DNA of 64,000 bases from an uncultured Eubacteriales bacterium (GTDB taxonomy: Bacteria > Bacillota > Clostridia > Oscillospirales > Acutalibacteraceae). How positions within the stretch are numbered: position 1 is the first letter of the stretch; each line of letters starts with the position of its first letter. The stretch spans positions 620,001 through 684,000 of the forward strand of contig CAKSAP010000001.1 in the NCBI GenBank assembly GCA_934436505.1, read 5' to 3'. The translations under genes were made by a program, and so were the position numbers. Of this stretch, positions 51,027 through 59,810 are shown one piece after another. The notes under the pieces were generated by a model. It saw only the letters and a list, made by a program, of their open reading frames with translations. It searched no databases and was not told where the DNA came from.

Positions 51027-52217
51027 TTACGCTTCCTTTAAGGCTTTCTTTTCATCCTTTGAATAGAGTGCCTTGAGGATGATGGGCGTTATAATCGACG
51101 ATACCATAATAAGCACGATAACGGGCGTAAAGTATTCGTTTGAAATTATGCCGCAGGAAAGTCCCTTTTGAGCGACAATCAACGCAACCTCGCCTCTTGT
51201 CATCATACCGACGCCGATTTTCAGCGAGTCGCCGAAGTTGAATTTGCAAGCCTTGCTCATAAGCGAGCAGCCGATAACCTTGCAGATAAGACCGATGATA
51301 ACAAAGCAAATCGCAAACAGCAGCATTTCTCCCGTTATGCCGTCAATCGAGGTTTTAAGACCGATACTTGCGAAGAAAACAGGACCGAAGAGCATATATG
51401 AGCTGATGTCCATTTTTTCCGCAATGTAGTTCGAGTCGTGAATACTGCAAAGAATAATACCTGCAACGTATGCGCCTGTAATGTCGGCAATTCCGAAATA
51501 TTTTTCCGCAACATAAGCCATACCCAAGCAAAGCGCAAGTCCCATAATCGGAATACGTCTTGTGTGAGGCCACAGCTTGTCCGAAAATCTGAAAATCTTG
51601 TAGATGATATAGCCGAGCACGAATGCGAACAGGAAGAACAAAACAGTCTTAATAATAACCGTAATGGGCTTTGCCTCTCCTCCGTTCATACCGATTACAA
51701 ATGTGAGCACGATAATACCGATAACATCATCAATAATCGCAGCACTCATAATTGTTGTGCCGACCTCGGTCGAGAGCTTGCCCAACTCCTTGAGCGTTTG
51801 AACGGTAATGCTGACGGAGGTAGCCGTCAAAATTACACCGATAAACACAGCCTTGTAAAAATCGGGTGAACCCCAAGGGGAAGCGCCGTAAAATGCGAAA
51901 TAGAGCAATGTACCGCCGACAAGGGGAACGAACACTCCGGCGCAAGCGATTAAAAATGCCTTGAAGCCTGTCCTTGCAAGGTCTTTGAGGTTAGTACCGA
52001 GTCCTGCCGAGAACATAAGAAGCACAACGCCGATTTCAGCAAGCTGAGCTATGAAATCCGTCTGGTCAACGAGGTGCAAAACGCTCGGGCCTATGATAAG
52101 ACCTGCGATAATTTCGCCGACAACCTGCGGTGCTTTGAGCTTTCGTGCGATTATGCCGAAAATCTTTGCGGCGATTATAATTATGCATAAGCTTTTGAAT
52201 ACCGAATAAGCTTCCAT
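51027..52217 (-). CDS. CPA2-family cation/proton antiporter
   Basis: 396 residues with about 12 hydrophobic helices. Motifs are LKAPQVVGEIIAGLIIGPSVL (helix 2), SAAIIDDVIGIIVLTFVIG (the D-D ion-binding motif of helix 5), and GMMTRGEVALIVAQKG near the C-terminus; a soluble KTN domain is absent. It is similar to KefB/NapA/GerN-like Na+(K+)/H+ antiporters. The start at 52217 (MEAYSVFKSL) is preferred over 52226, which abuts the ribosome site. Confidence 0.92.
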   Translation of the reverse strand: MEAYSVFKSLCIIIIAAKIFGIIARKLKAPQVVGEIIAGLIIGPSVLHLVDQTDFIAQLAEIGVVLLMFSAGLGTNLKDLARTGFKAFLIACAGVFVPLVGGTLLYFAFYGASPWGSPDFYKAVFIGVILTATSVSITVQTLKELGKLSTEVGTTIMSAAIIDDVIGIIVLTFVIGMNGGEAKPITVIIKTVLFFLFAFVLGYIIYKIFRFSDKLWPHTRRIPIMGLALCLGMAYVAEKYFGIADITGAYVAGIILCSIHDSNYIAEKMDISSYMLFGPVFFASIGLKTSIDGITGEMLLFAICFVIIGLICKVIGCSLMSKACKFNFGDSLKIGVGMMTRGEVALIVAQKGLSCGIISNEYFTPVIVLIMVSSIITPIILKALYSKDEKKALKEA

Positions 52218-52338
52218 AAAACACATATCCTTTCTTTATTTTCCCGTAGCCCATTATACTCTAAGCATAAGCTAAAAGCAAATAAAAAAGCTATTTTTGT
52301 AACATTATATAAAATCGGGGCTATGTAGAGACTGAATA

Positions 52339-52366
52339 TTGAAAAATTGCAAAAAAAGAGTATAAT
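52339..52366 (+). promoter_or_regulatory. Sigma-A promoter of the ABC exporter genes
   Basis: TTGAAA (52339-52344), 16-base spacer, TATAAT (52361-52366), 34 bases ahead of the first gene. Confidence 0.72.
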
Positions 52367-52400
52367 TATAATGTTAAAAAGCAATCGTTGGAGAGATGAA

Positions 52401-54128
52401 ATGAAAAAGTATTTTAATCTTTATAAAAAGCAGTTCATTTTAGGCCCTGCGTTCAAACTTGCGGAGGCTATACTTGAGCTTTTTGTTCCGATTACCGTCG
52501 CAAGTATGATTGACAAGGGAATTGCGGTAGGGGACACGGCATACATTTTCAAAATGGGTATAGTGCTTTTCCTGCTGGCTCTTTTCGGCGTTCTGTTTGC
52601 CATTGTCTGTCAGTATTCGGCGGCGGTCGCACAGCAGGGTGTCGGAACTCATTTGAGAAATGATGTGTTCGACAAGATAAACCTTATGTCGAGAGAGGAT
52701 ATTGACACATTTACAAGCGCATCGCTCACAACGAGGATAACCAACGATATTACTCAAATTCAGTCGGCGGTTGCAATGCTTATACGCCTTGTTTTCCGTT
52801 CGCCGTTTTTGATTGTCGGCTCGCTTATCGCCGCTGTCGGACTTGATGCGAAAATGTCAATAATTTTCTTCGTGTCGGCGTTGCTTGTAAGCGTAATTTT
52901 ATATTACATTTTAAGCCGTTCGCTGCCGCTTTACTCTCAAATTCAGAGAAAGCTCGACAGAGCCGCTTCAATCGTAAAGGACAGCCTTTCGGGCGTGCGT
53001 GTAATCCGTGCGTTTTCAAGAACGGAATATGAAAAGGATAAATTCGAAAAGGCGAACGAGGAATTGACCGAGCGAAGCGTTAAAGTCGGCAGGCTTTCGG
53101 CACTTCTTAATCCGCTGACCTTTGCGGTTATGAACACGGCTATTGTTTTAATCCTTTATTTCGGCGGAATTAAGGTCAACACGGGCAAGCTCACACAGGG
53201 CGAGGTGCTTGCCTTTACAAACTATATGACGCAGATTTTGCTTTCGATTATCGTATTTTCAAACGTAATCGTAATTTTTACAAAGGCGGGCGCAAGCTAT
53301 CAGCGAATTAAAGAGGTGCTTGACTTTGAGCCGAGTATGTCAGACGACAACGCACGTTTTACACAGGCTGACGAGACAAAGCCTGCGGTTGAATTCAAGA
53401 GCGTTTGCTATTCATACGGCGAAGCGGACGAAAATGTGCTTACCGACGTTGATTTTTCAATAAACAAGGGCGAAACCGTCGGAATAATCGGCGGTACGGG
53501 CAGCGGTAAAACAACGCTTGTCAGCCTTATTATGCGTTTTTATGATGTTGACAGCGGCGAAATTGACGTTTTCGGTCATGATGTCCGTGATTATAAATTC
53601 TCGGCATTGAGGAGCATTGCTCATATCGTTCCGCAGGAAAACAGGCTCTTTTCAGGCTCGGTGCGTAAAAATTTGCTTTACGGCGACCAAAACGCAACCG
53701 ATGAGGATATTGAAAGAGCACTTAGAATTTCACAGTCCGAGGAATTTGTCAAAAAACTGCCCAACGGACTTGATACCGAGATAAACGAAAACAGTAAAAA
53801 CCTTTCTGGCGGTCAAAGGCAGAGGCTTTGCATTGCAAGGGCGTTGCTCGGAAATCCGAAAATCGTAATTTTCGACGACTCATCATCTGCACTTGACTTT
53901 GCGACGGACTCAAGGCTTCGTAAAGCAATTCACGACGAGCTTTCGGACACTACCGTTATCATAGTTTCGCAGAGGGTAAACACCGTCAAGAGCTGTGACC
54001 GAATAATCGTAATGAACGAGGGCGGAATTTCCGCTATCGGAACGCACTCGGAGCTTTACAAGACGAACGAGGTATATAATGAAATTTGCCTTTCTCAGCT
54101 TTCGGAAAGAGAGGTGAACGCACAGTGA
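52401..54128 (+). CDS. ABC exporter half-transporter 1 (degenerate catalytic site)
   Basis: 575 residues: six membrane helices (about 1-310), then an ATPase with Walker A GGTGSGKTT and a canonical signature LSGGQRQRLCIARALL. Its Walker B reads IVIFDDSSSALD, so the usual catalytic Glu is Asp, which marks the degenerate member of heterodimeric multidrug exporters such as BmrC or LmrC. The ATG at 52401 (MKKYFNLYKKQF) has GGAGAG upstream; earlier in-frame starts lie in the promoter. Its TGA overlaps the GTG start of the partner gene. Confidence 0.92.
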   Translation: MKKYFNLYKKQFILGPAFKLAEAILELFVPITVASMIDKGIAVGDTAYIFKMGIVLFLLALFGVLFAIVCQYSAAVAQQGVGTHLRNDVFDKINLMSREDIDTFTSASLTTRITNDITQIQSAVAMLIRLVFRSPFLIVGSLIAAVGLDAKMSIIFFVSALLVSVILYYILSRSLPLYSQIQRKLDRAASIVKDSLSGVRVIRAFSRTEYEKDKFEKANEELTERSVKVGRLSALLNPLTFAVMNTAIVLILYFGGIKVNTGKLTQGEVLAFTNYMTQILLSIIVFSNVIVIFTKAGASYQRIKEVLDFEPSMSDDNARFTQADETKPAVEFKSVCYSYGEADENVLTDVDFSINKGETVGIIGGTGSGKTTLVSLIMRFYDVDSGEIDVFGHDVRDYKFSALRSIAHIVPQENRLFSGSVRKNLLYGDQNATDEDIERALRISQSEEFVKKLPNGLDTEINENSKNLSGGQRQRLCIARALLGNPKIVIFDDSSSALDFATDSRLRKAIHDELSDTTVIIVSQRVNTVKSCDRIIVMNEGGISAIGTHSELYKTNEVYNEICLSQLSEREVNAQ

Positions 54129-55858
54129 AAACGGTAAAAAGACTTTTCAAATACGTTAAACCCTTTACCGCAAATATCGTTTTTGCCGTCATCTCCGCAA
54201 TCGGCGGAATTTTGCTTTCGCTGTTTGTTCCGATTATGATAGGCGAGGGCATTGACTGTATAATCGGCAAGGATAACGTTGATTTTTCGGCACTTTCAAG
54301 GGTTTGCATTGAGCTGTTTGTAATCGTTATCGCCTCGGCAATTTTGCAGTGGATAATGACCTATAACTCGAACAAGCTCTCATACAAAACCGTTAAGCTC
54401 TTACGCCGTGAGACAATCGCAAAGCTCAACAGGGTAGAGCTCAAATACATTGACTCCGTGCCGCACGGCGACCTTATAAACTCTGTAATAACCGACGTCG
54501 ATATAGTTTCGACGGGACTTTTGCAGGGCTTTACGCAGGTGCTTTCGGGTATTGTAACGATAGTCGCAACGCTTGTGTTTATGTTTATGATAAACCCGTA
54601 TATAACGCTTGTTGTTGTGATACTCACGCCCGTTTCATTCTTTATGGCTTCGTTTATCGCAAAGAGAGCGCACTCAAAATACACCGAGCAGGCAAGGCTC
54701 AGGGGCAAGCTTACTGGCTATGCTTCGGAAATGATTGACTCGGCGCAGGTCGTAAAGGCATTTAATATGCAGCAGACCACGACAGAGGCCTTCAGGGATA
54801 TGAACAACAAGTGGGAAAAGGTCGGAGTTATCGCACATTTCTATTCGGCTCTTACCAATCCGCTTACAAGATTTGTAAATGCGCTTGTATATGCTGCGGT
54901 TGCCGTTATCGGCGGAATTTATGTATGCGGCGACACTCACGCAATTACCGTCGGTGCGTTGGCGTCATTCCTTGCTTACTGCTCGCAGTACACAAAGCCG
55001 TTTAATGAAATTTCGGCTGTTATCGCAGAGTTCCAAAACGCCGTAAGCTCGGCTGAACGTATTTTCTCCGTACTTGACGCACCCGAGCAGATAAGCGACG
55101 AGGGCAACCGTGTCCTTGAAAGCGTCAAGGGCGATGTCGAGCTTCAAAATGTCGAGTTCTCATATACGGACGCTAAAAAATTCATTGAAAACCTTAACCT
55201 TTCGGCAAAAAGCGGACAGACGGTTGCGCTTGTAGGTCCTACGGGATGCGGAAAGACAACGCTTATCAACCTTTTGATGCGTTTCTATGAGATAAGCTCG
55301 GGCAAGATTTCGGTTGACGGAAACGATATAACCGAGGTTACCCGTGAGAGCCTGCGCAGTCAGTTCGGAATGGTGCTTCAGGACACTTGGCTGTTCTCGG
55401 GCACGATTTATGAAAATATCGCTTACGGAAAGCCGAACGCCACCGAGCAGGAGGTTATCGAAGCGGCTAAGAAGGCTCACGCACACAGCTTTATCAAACG
55501 CTTGCCCGACGGCTATAATACGATTATAACGGGTAACGGCGACAATCTTTCGCAGGGTCAAAGACAGTTGATTTCCATTGCAAGAGTAATGCTCTCCGAT
55601 CCGCCTATGCTCATACTTGACGAGGCAACGTCGAGCATTGATACGAGAACGGAATTGAGAATACAAAAGGCATTTTTGGAGCTTATGGACGGCAGAACGG
55701 CTTTCATTGTCGCACACAGGCTTTCGACAATAAAGAATGCAGACAAGATACTTGTTATGAAAGACGGTGCTATCATCGAAAGCGGTACGCATGGGGAGTT
55801 GCTCGAAAAGGGCGGCTTCTATTCCGAGCTTTATAACAGTCAGTTTGCGGTTTATTAA
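54125..55858 (+). CDS. ABC exporter half-transporter 2 (canonical catalytic Glu)
   Basis: 577 residues: six membrane helices and an ATPase with Walker A GPTGCGKTT, Walker B MLILDEATSSID (catalytic Glu present) and a switch His in VAHRLST. The signature is LSQGQRQLISIAR, with Gln replacing Gly in LSGGQ, complementary to the defect in the partner. Together they make one canonical and one degenerate ATP site. The GTG at 54125 overlaps the upstream TGA (GTGA) and has GAGGTGA before it; an ATG at 54086 lies inside the upstream gene. The substrate (drug, peptide or lipid) is unknown. Confidence 0.92.
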   Translation: MKTVKRLFKYVKPFTANIVFAVISAIGGILLSLFVPIMIGEGIDCIIGKDNVDFSALSRVCIELFVIVIASAILQWIMTYNSNKLSYKTVKLLRRETIAKLNRVELKYIDSVPHGDLINSVITDVDIVSTGLLQGFTQVLSGIVTIVATLVFMFMINPYITLVVVILTPVSFFMASFIAKRAHSKYTEQARLRGKLTGYASEMIDSAQVVKAFNMQQTTTEAFRDMNNKWEKVGVIAHFYSALTNPLTRFVNALVYAAVAVIGGIYVCGDTHAITVGALASFLAYCSQYTKPFNEISAVIAEFQNAVSSAERIFSVLDAPEQISDEGNRVLESVKGDVELQNVEFSYTDAKKFIENLNLSAKSGQTVALVGPTGCGKTTLINLLMRFYEISSGKISVDGNDITEVTRESLRSQFGMVLQDTWLFSGTIYENIAYGKPNATEQEVIEAAKKAHAHSFIKRLPDGYNTIITGNGDNLSQGQRQLISIARVMLSDPPMLILDEATSSIDTRTELRIQKAFLELMDGRTAFIVAHRLSTIKNADKILVMKDGAIIESGTHGELLEKGGFYSELYNSQFAVY

Positions 55859-55867
55859 GGAGAATAT

Positions 55868-57115
55868 ATGACTTTTTACGAAAATACGGATTCACCCGAG
55901 AGAGTGCTGCTCATTTCGGTTGACACGGGCGATTTTAATGCCGAGGAGTCAATCGAAGAACTTGCCTTGCTTGTCGAAACGGCAGGGGGCGAGGCGGTTG
56001 TAACCTCAACGCAGAAGCTGCCGTCCGTAAATCCTGCGACCTATGTCGGAAGCGGACGAATACAGGAAATTGCGGAAATTTGCCGTACAAATGAAATAGA
56101 CCTCATTGTTGCCGACGACGAACTGTCGCCTGCGCAGCTTAAAAATATCGAGGATTTGACGGACACAAGGGTCATTGACCGCACAATGCTCATTCTTGAT
56201 ATTTTCGCACTCAGAGCGAGAAGCAGCGAGGGTAAATTGCAGGTCGAATTGGCACAGCTTAAATATTCCTTACCCTTTTTGACGGGTAAAGGTAAAAGCC
56301 TTTCCAGACTCGGCGGCGGTATCGGCACAAGAGGTCCCGGCGAGAGCAAGCTTGAGAGCGATAAAAGGCATATGCGCCGCAAAATCTATGCTCTTGAAGA
56401 GGAATTAAAGCAGATTGAAAAGCGCCGTAACACAATGCGAAGCCGCAGAAAAAAGGACGGCATAATTTCGGTTGCGATTGTCGGCTACACAAATGCAGGC
56501 AAGTCAACTCTTATGAACAGGCTCACGGATGCAGGCGTGCTTGCGGAGGATAAGCTGTTTGCAACGCTTGACCCGACAGCGAGAAAACTCACGCTTCCAA
56601 ACGGTCAGGACGTAATGCTCATTGACACGGTAGGTCTTGTCAGACGGCTTCCGCATAAATTAGTCGAGGCGTTCAAGTCAACGCTTGAGGAGGCTAAAAA
56701 TGCCGATTTGATACTCAATGTGTGCGACGCTTCAAGTGATGAGTGCTCGGAGCATTTGGAAGTTACCGCAAACCTTTTGCGAGAGCTTGAATGTGAGCAA
56801 ACGCCCGTTATTTCCGTTATGAACAAGTGCGACCTTGTACCCGACATTTACGGTTTGCCGACTCTCGGCAGGGCGGTTATGATAAGCGCATTAAACGGCG
56901 ATGGCATAGACGAATTGCTTTCGGCTATTGAGGAGGCATTGCCCAAAAACAGGGTAAGGAAAAAGCTGTTAATTCCGTTCGACAAGGGCTCGATAATTGC
57001 CGAGATAAGAAAAGACGGCGTTATTCATTCGGAGGATTACACCGAAAACGGAACGCTCATTGACGCAACCGTTAACATTCAGTATCTTGAAAAAATAAAG
57101 CAGTATATTCAGTAG
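55868..57115 (+). CDS. hflX: Ribosome-associated GTPase HflX
   Basis: 415 residues. The N-terminal HflX domain (ATYVGSGRIQEIAEIC, VADDELSPAQLKNIED) is followed by the linker motif GGGIGTRGPGESKLESDKR and the G domain (VGYTNAGKSTLMNRLT, DTVGLVRRLPHKLVEAFKST part, NKCD). HflX splits stalled or heat-damaged 70S ribosomes. It starts 9 bases after the ABC gene with AAGGAG, so it may share that transcript. Confidence 0.96.
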   Translation: MTFYENTDSPERVLLISVDTGDFNAEESIEELALLVETAGGEAVVTSTQKLPSVNPATYVGSGRIQEIAEICRTNEIDLIVADDELSPAQLKNIEDLTDTRVIDRTMLILDIFALRARSSEGKLQVELAQLKYSLPFLTGKGKSLSRLGGGIGTRGPGESKLESDKRHMRRKIYALEEELKQIEKRRNTMRSRRKKDGIISVAIVGYTNAGKSTLMNRLTDAGVLAEDKLFATLDPTARKLTLPNGQDVMLIDTVGLVRRLPHKLVEAFKSTLEEAKNADLILNVCDASSDECSEHLEVTANLLRELECEQTPVISVMNKCDLVPDIYGLPTLGRAVMISALNGDGIDELLSAIEEALPKNRVRKKLLIPFDKGSIIAEIRKDGVIHSEDYTENGTLIDATVNIQYLEKIKQYIQ

Positions 57116-57166
57116 TTAAATAAGCATAAAAAAAGAACACTCCGGAAAAGAGTGCTCGTAATGAAA

Positions 57167-57198
57167 AAGGCAGTACAAATTTTGTATTGCCTTATTTT
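57167..57198 (+). terminator. Terminator after hflX
   Basis: AAGGCAGTACAAA / TTTGTATTGCCTT (one G-T), then ATTTTTG. A second hairpin, GAACACTC/GAGTGCTC, lies just before it at 57135-57157. Confidence 0.83.
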
Positions 57199-57210
57199 TG
57201 TTCTATCTCA

Positions 57211-57342
57211 TTAAACTGCCGCAGGCAATATAACTATGCGAAGCATAATATCACTGTTCAAAGAACAATACAACTCGCCGCAGGCGAATATAACTGAGGC
57301 GTACTTCACAAGGAAGTACGCCTCTAATCTCCCGCCCGACCG
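57211..57342. repeat. Hairpin-array direct repeat, copy 1
   Basis: A 132-base unit repeated at 57495-57626 with about one difference seen. It is a series of triloop hairpins: TGCC-GCA-GGCA, ATGC-GAA-GCAT, GTTC-AAA-GAAC, CGCC-GCA-GGCG, then a 12-bp GAGGCGTACTTC hairpin. Hairpins start at 57236, 57256, 57276 and 57296, an exact 20-base period, and are joined by nine-base linkers of the AATATAACT/AATATCACT type. Confidence 0.85.
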
Positions 57343-57407
57343 TCGTTAGTGAATTCAGAAATGGGTTTCTGCAACAAAATATAATGCTTCTGTATCTATG
57401 GGCAAAA

Positions 57408-57488
57408 GTGATATTTCGAGCTTTGCTCGGAGTGATATTTTCCCTTCGGGAAGTGATATGAAAGCCTATCGGCTTCCGTGATATTATA
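57408..57488. repeat. Hairpin array in opposite orientation
   Basis: Between the two 132-base copies: CGAGC-TTT-GCTCG, TTCCC-TTC-GGGAA and AAGCC-TAT-CGGCTT hairpins separated by AGTGATATT, the reverse complement of the AATATCACT linker. Confidence 0.75.
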
Positions 57489-57494
57489 TTCGTC

Positions 57495-57626
57495 GGTTAA
57501 ACTGCCGCAGGCAATATAACTATGCGAAGCATAATATCACTGTTCAAAGAACAATACAACTCGCCGCAGGCGAATATAACTGAGGCGTACTTCACAAGGA
57601 AGTACGCCTCTAATCCCCCGCCCGAC
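57495..57626. repeat. Hairpin-array direct repeat, copy 2
   Basis: Same unit as 57211-57342, with CCCCCG for CTCCCG near the end. It ends next to the 3' side of the probable 6S RNA. Confidence 0.85.
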
Positions 57627-57639
57627 CGCAGTCGGTGAA

Positions 57640-57803
57640 TAATAACCTGCAAAAAAGCAGGTGGGCACTAAGTCTCGACCTTTGTATGCTCCCAGCGTCC
57701 GTAAAAACGGGAGGTCTGCTCCCGGCGTTGACATTTTAAGTTCCCTATAAGAAAGTGTTGGGTTAATATCAACCGAGCTGTTTGTCGCATCGGGCAGGAA
57801 TAA
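57640..57803 (-). ncRNA. ssrS: Probable 6S RNA
   Basis: A non-coding minus-strand segment of about 165 bases. It begins TTCCTGCCCGATGCGAC and contains GGTTGATATTAACCCAACAC, TATAGGGAACTT, GCCGGGAGCAGACCTCCC and GAGACTTAGTGCCCACCTGC, ending in a CCTGC-T6-GCAGG hairpin. Length, the sequence blocks and a TATAAA box just upstream (near 57807-57812) recall clostridial 6S RNA, which binds RNA polymerase holoenzyme. The match is from memory and the ends are approximate. An unrelated structured sRNA is the alternative. Confidence 0.6.
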
Positions 57804-57826
57804 TATTTTATACCGTTATTGCTTTT

Positions 57827-58132
57827 TTATTCTTCTTCGTCGTCAAAATCGTAAAGCTCGGCAATTCTCTGTTCAAAAAGATTTCCAATCTCATCAAATT
57901 CAGCGTCGTCCTCGATAGGCTCAAGGTAGGTTTCGCCGTCGTCCTCTTCGACAACCTTCAAAATAATAAGCTCTCCGTCGTCCTCAATAATTTCCTCCGC
58001 ATCATCAAAAACGGGGGTAAGAGCAACATAGCGACCCTTATCGGTCTCGATTCTGTCAAGCTCCTCGAAAACGTGCTCAACGCCGTCCTCGTCAACAACG
58101 GAAACAATATCGTTACCGTATTCTTCGTTCAT
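57827..58132 (-). CDS. DUF1292 family acidic protein
   Basis: 101 residues, very acidic: NDIVSVVDEDGVEHVFEELD, RYVALTPVFDD, DDGELIILKVVEEDDGETYLEP (parts) and a DFDDEEE tail. This is the YrzB-like DUF1292 family found in Firmicutes, often near yrrK/alaS; the function is unknown. ATG at 58132 with AGGAGG 8 bases upstream; a GTG at 58141 overlaps that site. Its promoter is at 58160-58188. The 6S-like RNA follows on the same strand. Confidence 0.9.
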   Translation of the reverse strand: MNEEYGNDIVSVVDEDGVEHVFEELDRIETDKGRYVALTPVFDDAEEIIEDDGELIILKVVEEDDGETYLEPIEDDAEFDEIGNLFEQRIAELYDFDDEEE

Positions 58133-58159
58133 CGGAAACACCTCCTAACGTCTATCTAT

Positions 58160-58188
58160 ATTTTACAATGTAAACCGATTTCCGTCAA
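58160..58188 (-). promoter_or_regulatory. Sigma-A promoter of the DUF1292 gene
   Basis: On the minus strand TTGACG (58183-58188), 17-base spacer, TAAAAT (58160-58165), 28 bases before the start codon. Confidence 0.8.
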
Positions 58189-58218
58189 CAGATAAATTGT
58201 AAATATTCTTTGACAGAT

Positions 58219-58262
58219 TAAAAAATTCGGCAGATAAGGGAACAATCCATATCCGCCGAAGA
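58219..58262 (-). terminator. Terminator of plsY
   Basis: On the minus strand TTCGGCGGATA / TATCTGCCGAA (one G-T), then TTTTTTAA. Confidence 0.87.
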
Positions 58263-58296
58263 GGTCTTTTGTTGAATTATCAAGCCTTATTAACAC

Positions 58297-58944
58297 TCAG
58301 CCTTTTTTAGAGCCGATTTTTCTTTCCTCGCCCTTTTTGATACGCTCAATGTTTGAACGGTGCATAAAGATTACAAGTGCAGCAATAATCGCCGTGCAGA
58401 CGGTCGGTATTTTCCAGTCTCCACGCAAAAGCGGAGGATTGAGAAACGGAAGAAACCTATAAATTACAAATGTTACGACGGGAACGCACGCAGCCGAGAT
58501 AATCGACGAGAGCGAAACCATTTTTGAGGCTGACAGCGTAACGAAAAACGGTACTGCCAAAATCGGAACGGAGATAGGGGACATAGCCGTTGTAACGCCG
58601 AACATTGAAGCGACTCCCTTGCCGCCCTTGAAGCCGAAGAAAACGGGGAAGATATGACCGATAACCGCCGCCGTGCCTGCAATGTAAGCACAGCCGACGG
58701 GATTTTCCTTGCCCGAAATCAAGAACAGGGCAATCAACGCCGCTATCATAGGCTTTATGAAATCGCCGAGGAAAACGACAGCCGCCGCCTTTTTGCCGAA
58801 CGTCCTTGCGGTATTCGTCATACCTGCGTTGTTCGAGCCGTAATCCCTTATATCTTTTTTGAATTTTGTTTTTGAGACGATGACGGCAAAGCTCAACGAA
58901 CCGAGCAAATAGCCGACAACCGCACTGATGAAATATCTGAGCAT
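58297..58944 (-). CDS. plsY: Acyl-phosphate glycerol-3-phosphate acyltransferase
   Basis: 215 residues with five to six membrane helices. Motifs are GYLLGSLSFAVIVSK, DYGSNNAGMTNTARTFGKKAA (the SxNxGxTN-type phosphate loop), GHIFPVFFGFKGGKGVASMFG and a basic tail. PlsY acylates glycerol-3-phosphate using acyl-phosphate, the first step of phospholipid synthesis in most Gram-positives. It is a single gene, ending in its own terminator. Confidence 0.96.
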   Translation of the reverse strand: MLRYFISAVVGYLLGSLSFAVIVSKTKFKKDIRDYGSNNAGMTNTARTFGKKAAAVVFLGDFIKPMIAALIALFLISGKENPVGCAYIAGTAAVIGHIFPVFFGFKGGKGVASMFGVTTAMSPISVPILAVPFFVTLSASKMVSLSSIISAACVPVVTFVIYRFLPFLNPPLLRGDWKIPTVCTAIIAALVIFMHRSNIERIKKGEERKIGSKKG

Positions 58945-59148
58945 TATATAAACTCCGTAAATATCGCTTGTATGTGCTTTTTTTAGTTATTATAGCCGTG
59001 TAGTATGCGTTTGTCAAATGTGCTTTGTGTAAATCTACGAATATGAAAAAATTGTGAATTTTTTTGTCGAAAACGGTTTACAAGCGCCGTGCGTTGTGCT
59101 ATTATAATCGCAATAAAAATGTTTACCTTTAATTCGGTACGAGATGCC

Positions 59149-59218
59149 GACAAGGAGAACGCAAAACGCAATATCAAATTTTGTGCCTTGTCGAGCTTTG
59201 ACAAGGCTTTTTTCTTTT
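59149..59218 (+). promoter_or_regulatory. Attenuator in the pyrR leader
   Basis: GCCTTGTC (59185-59192) and GACAAGGC (59200-59207) form a terminator with TTTTTTCTTTT after it. An earlier GACAAGG (59149-59155) is identical to the terminator's 3' arm and can pair with the same CCTTGTC, making an alternative (antiterminator) hairpin. This fits PyrR-type attenuation, although the classical PyrR binding-loop sequence is not clearly recognised. A TATAAT box is at 59103-59108; no good -35 was seen at the usual distance. Confidence 0.75.
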
Positions 59219-59237
59219 GTGAAAACGGAGTAAGAAA

Positions 59238-59783
59238 ATGGAAAACAAGATTATTATTGACAGACAGGCGATGCTCAGGGCTTTGGCTCGTATCTCGCAC
59301 GAAATAATCGAGCAGAACACTCATGTTGACACCGTTTGCTTAATTGGTATCAAAAAGCGTGGAGTGCCGCTTGCAAAAATGTTAAAGGCTAATATTGAAA
59401 AGTTCTCCGACCTCAAGGTTGAGCTCGGCGAGCTTGATATTACATTATATAGGGACGATTTAACGCCGAAATATCAGACGCCGCACCTCAATTCGTCGGT
59501 TATTGACTTTGACGTCAACGATAAATCCGTGATTTTGGTGGACGACGTTTTGTACACGGGCAGGACGGCGAGAGCCGCAATGGAGGCTATAATCGGACTT
59601 GGCAGACCTGCCGTAATTCAGCTTGCGGTAATGGTTGACAGAGGGCACAGGGAGCTGCCGATATGCGCAAACTACGTCGGCAAGAATATCCCGACCTCAA
59701 AGGATGAATTTATCAACGTAAAGGTTGATGAAACGGACGGTACTACCGAGGTTGTGCTGTCAAAAAAAGGCAATAAGGCGTAA
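59238..59783 (+). CDS. pyrR: Bifunctional pyr operon regulator / uracil phosphoribosyltransferase
   Basis: 181 residues, typical length. The PRPP-binding motif is SVILVDDVLYTGRTARAAM; IGIKKRGVPLA and VMVDRGHRELPI are family-specific. In Firmicutes PyrR binds nascent pyr leader RNA when UMP is high and promotes termination, and it has weak UPRTase activity. A leader attenuator lies immediately upstream, and the uracil permease gene follows after 27 bases, as in classical pyrR-pyrP operons. Confidence 0.96.
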   Translation: MENKIIIDRQAMLRALARISHEIIEQNTHVDTVCLIGIKKRGVPLAKMLKANIEKFSDLKVELGELDITLYRDDLTPKYQTPHLNSSVIDFDVNDKSVILVDDVLYTGRTARAAMEAIIGLGRPAVIQLAVMVDRGHRELPICANYVGKNIPTSKDEFINVKVDETDGTTEVVLSKKGNKA

Positions 59784-59810
59784 GCCGTAAAATATTAGGA
59801 GGAAAAAGAA

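Noticed and set aside
57236..57324. CRISPR-like regular spacing at 57236-57324
   Set aside because: The constant part is only nine bases, the variable parts are self-complementary hairpins rather than spacers, and no cas gene is present.
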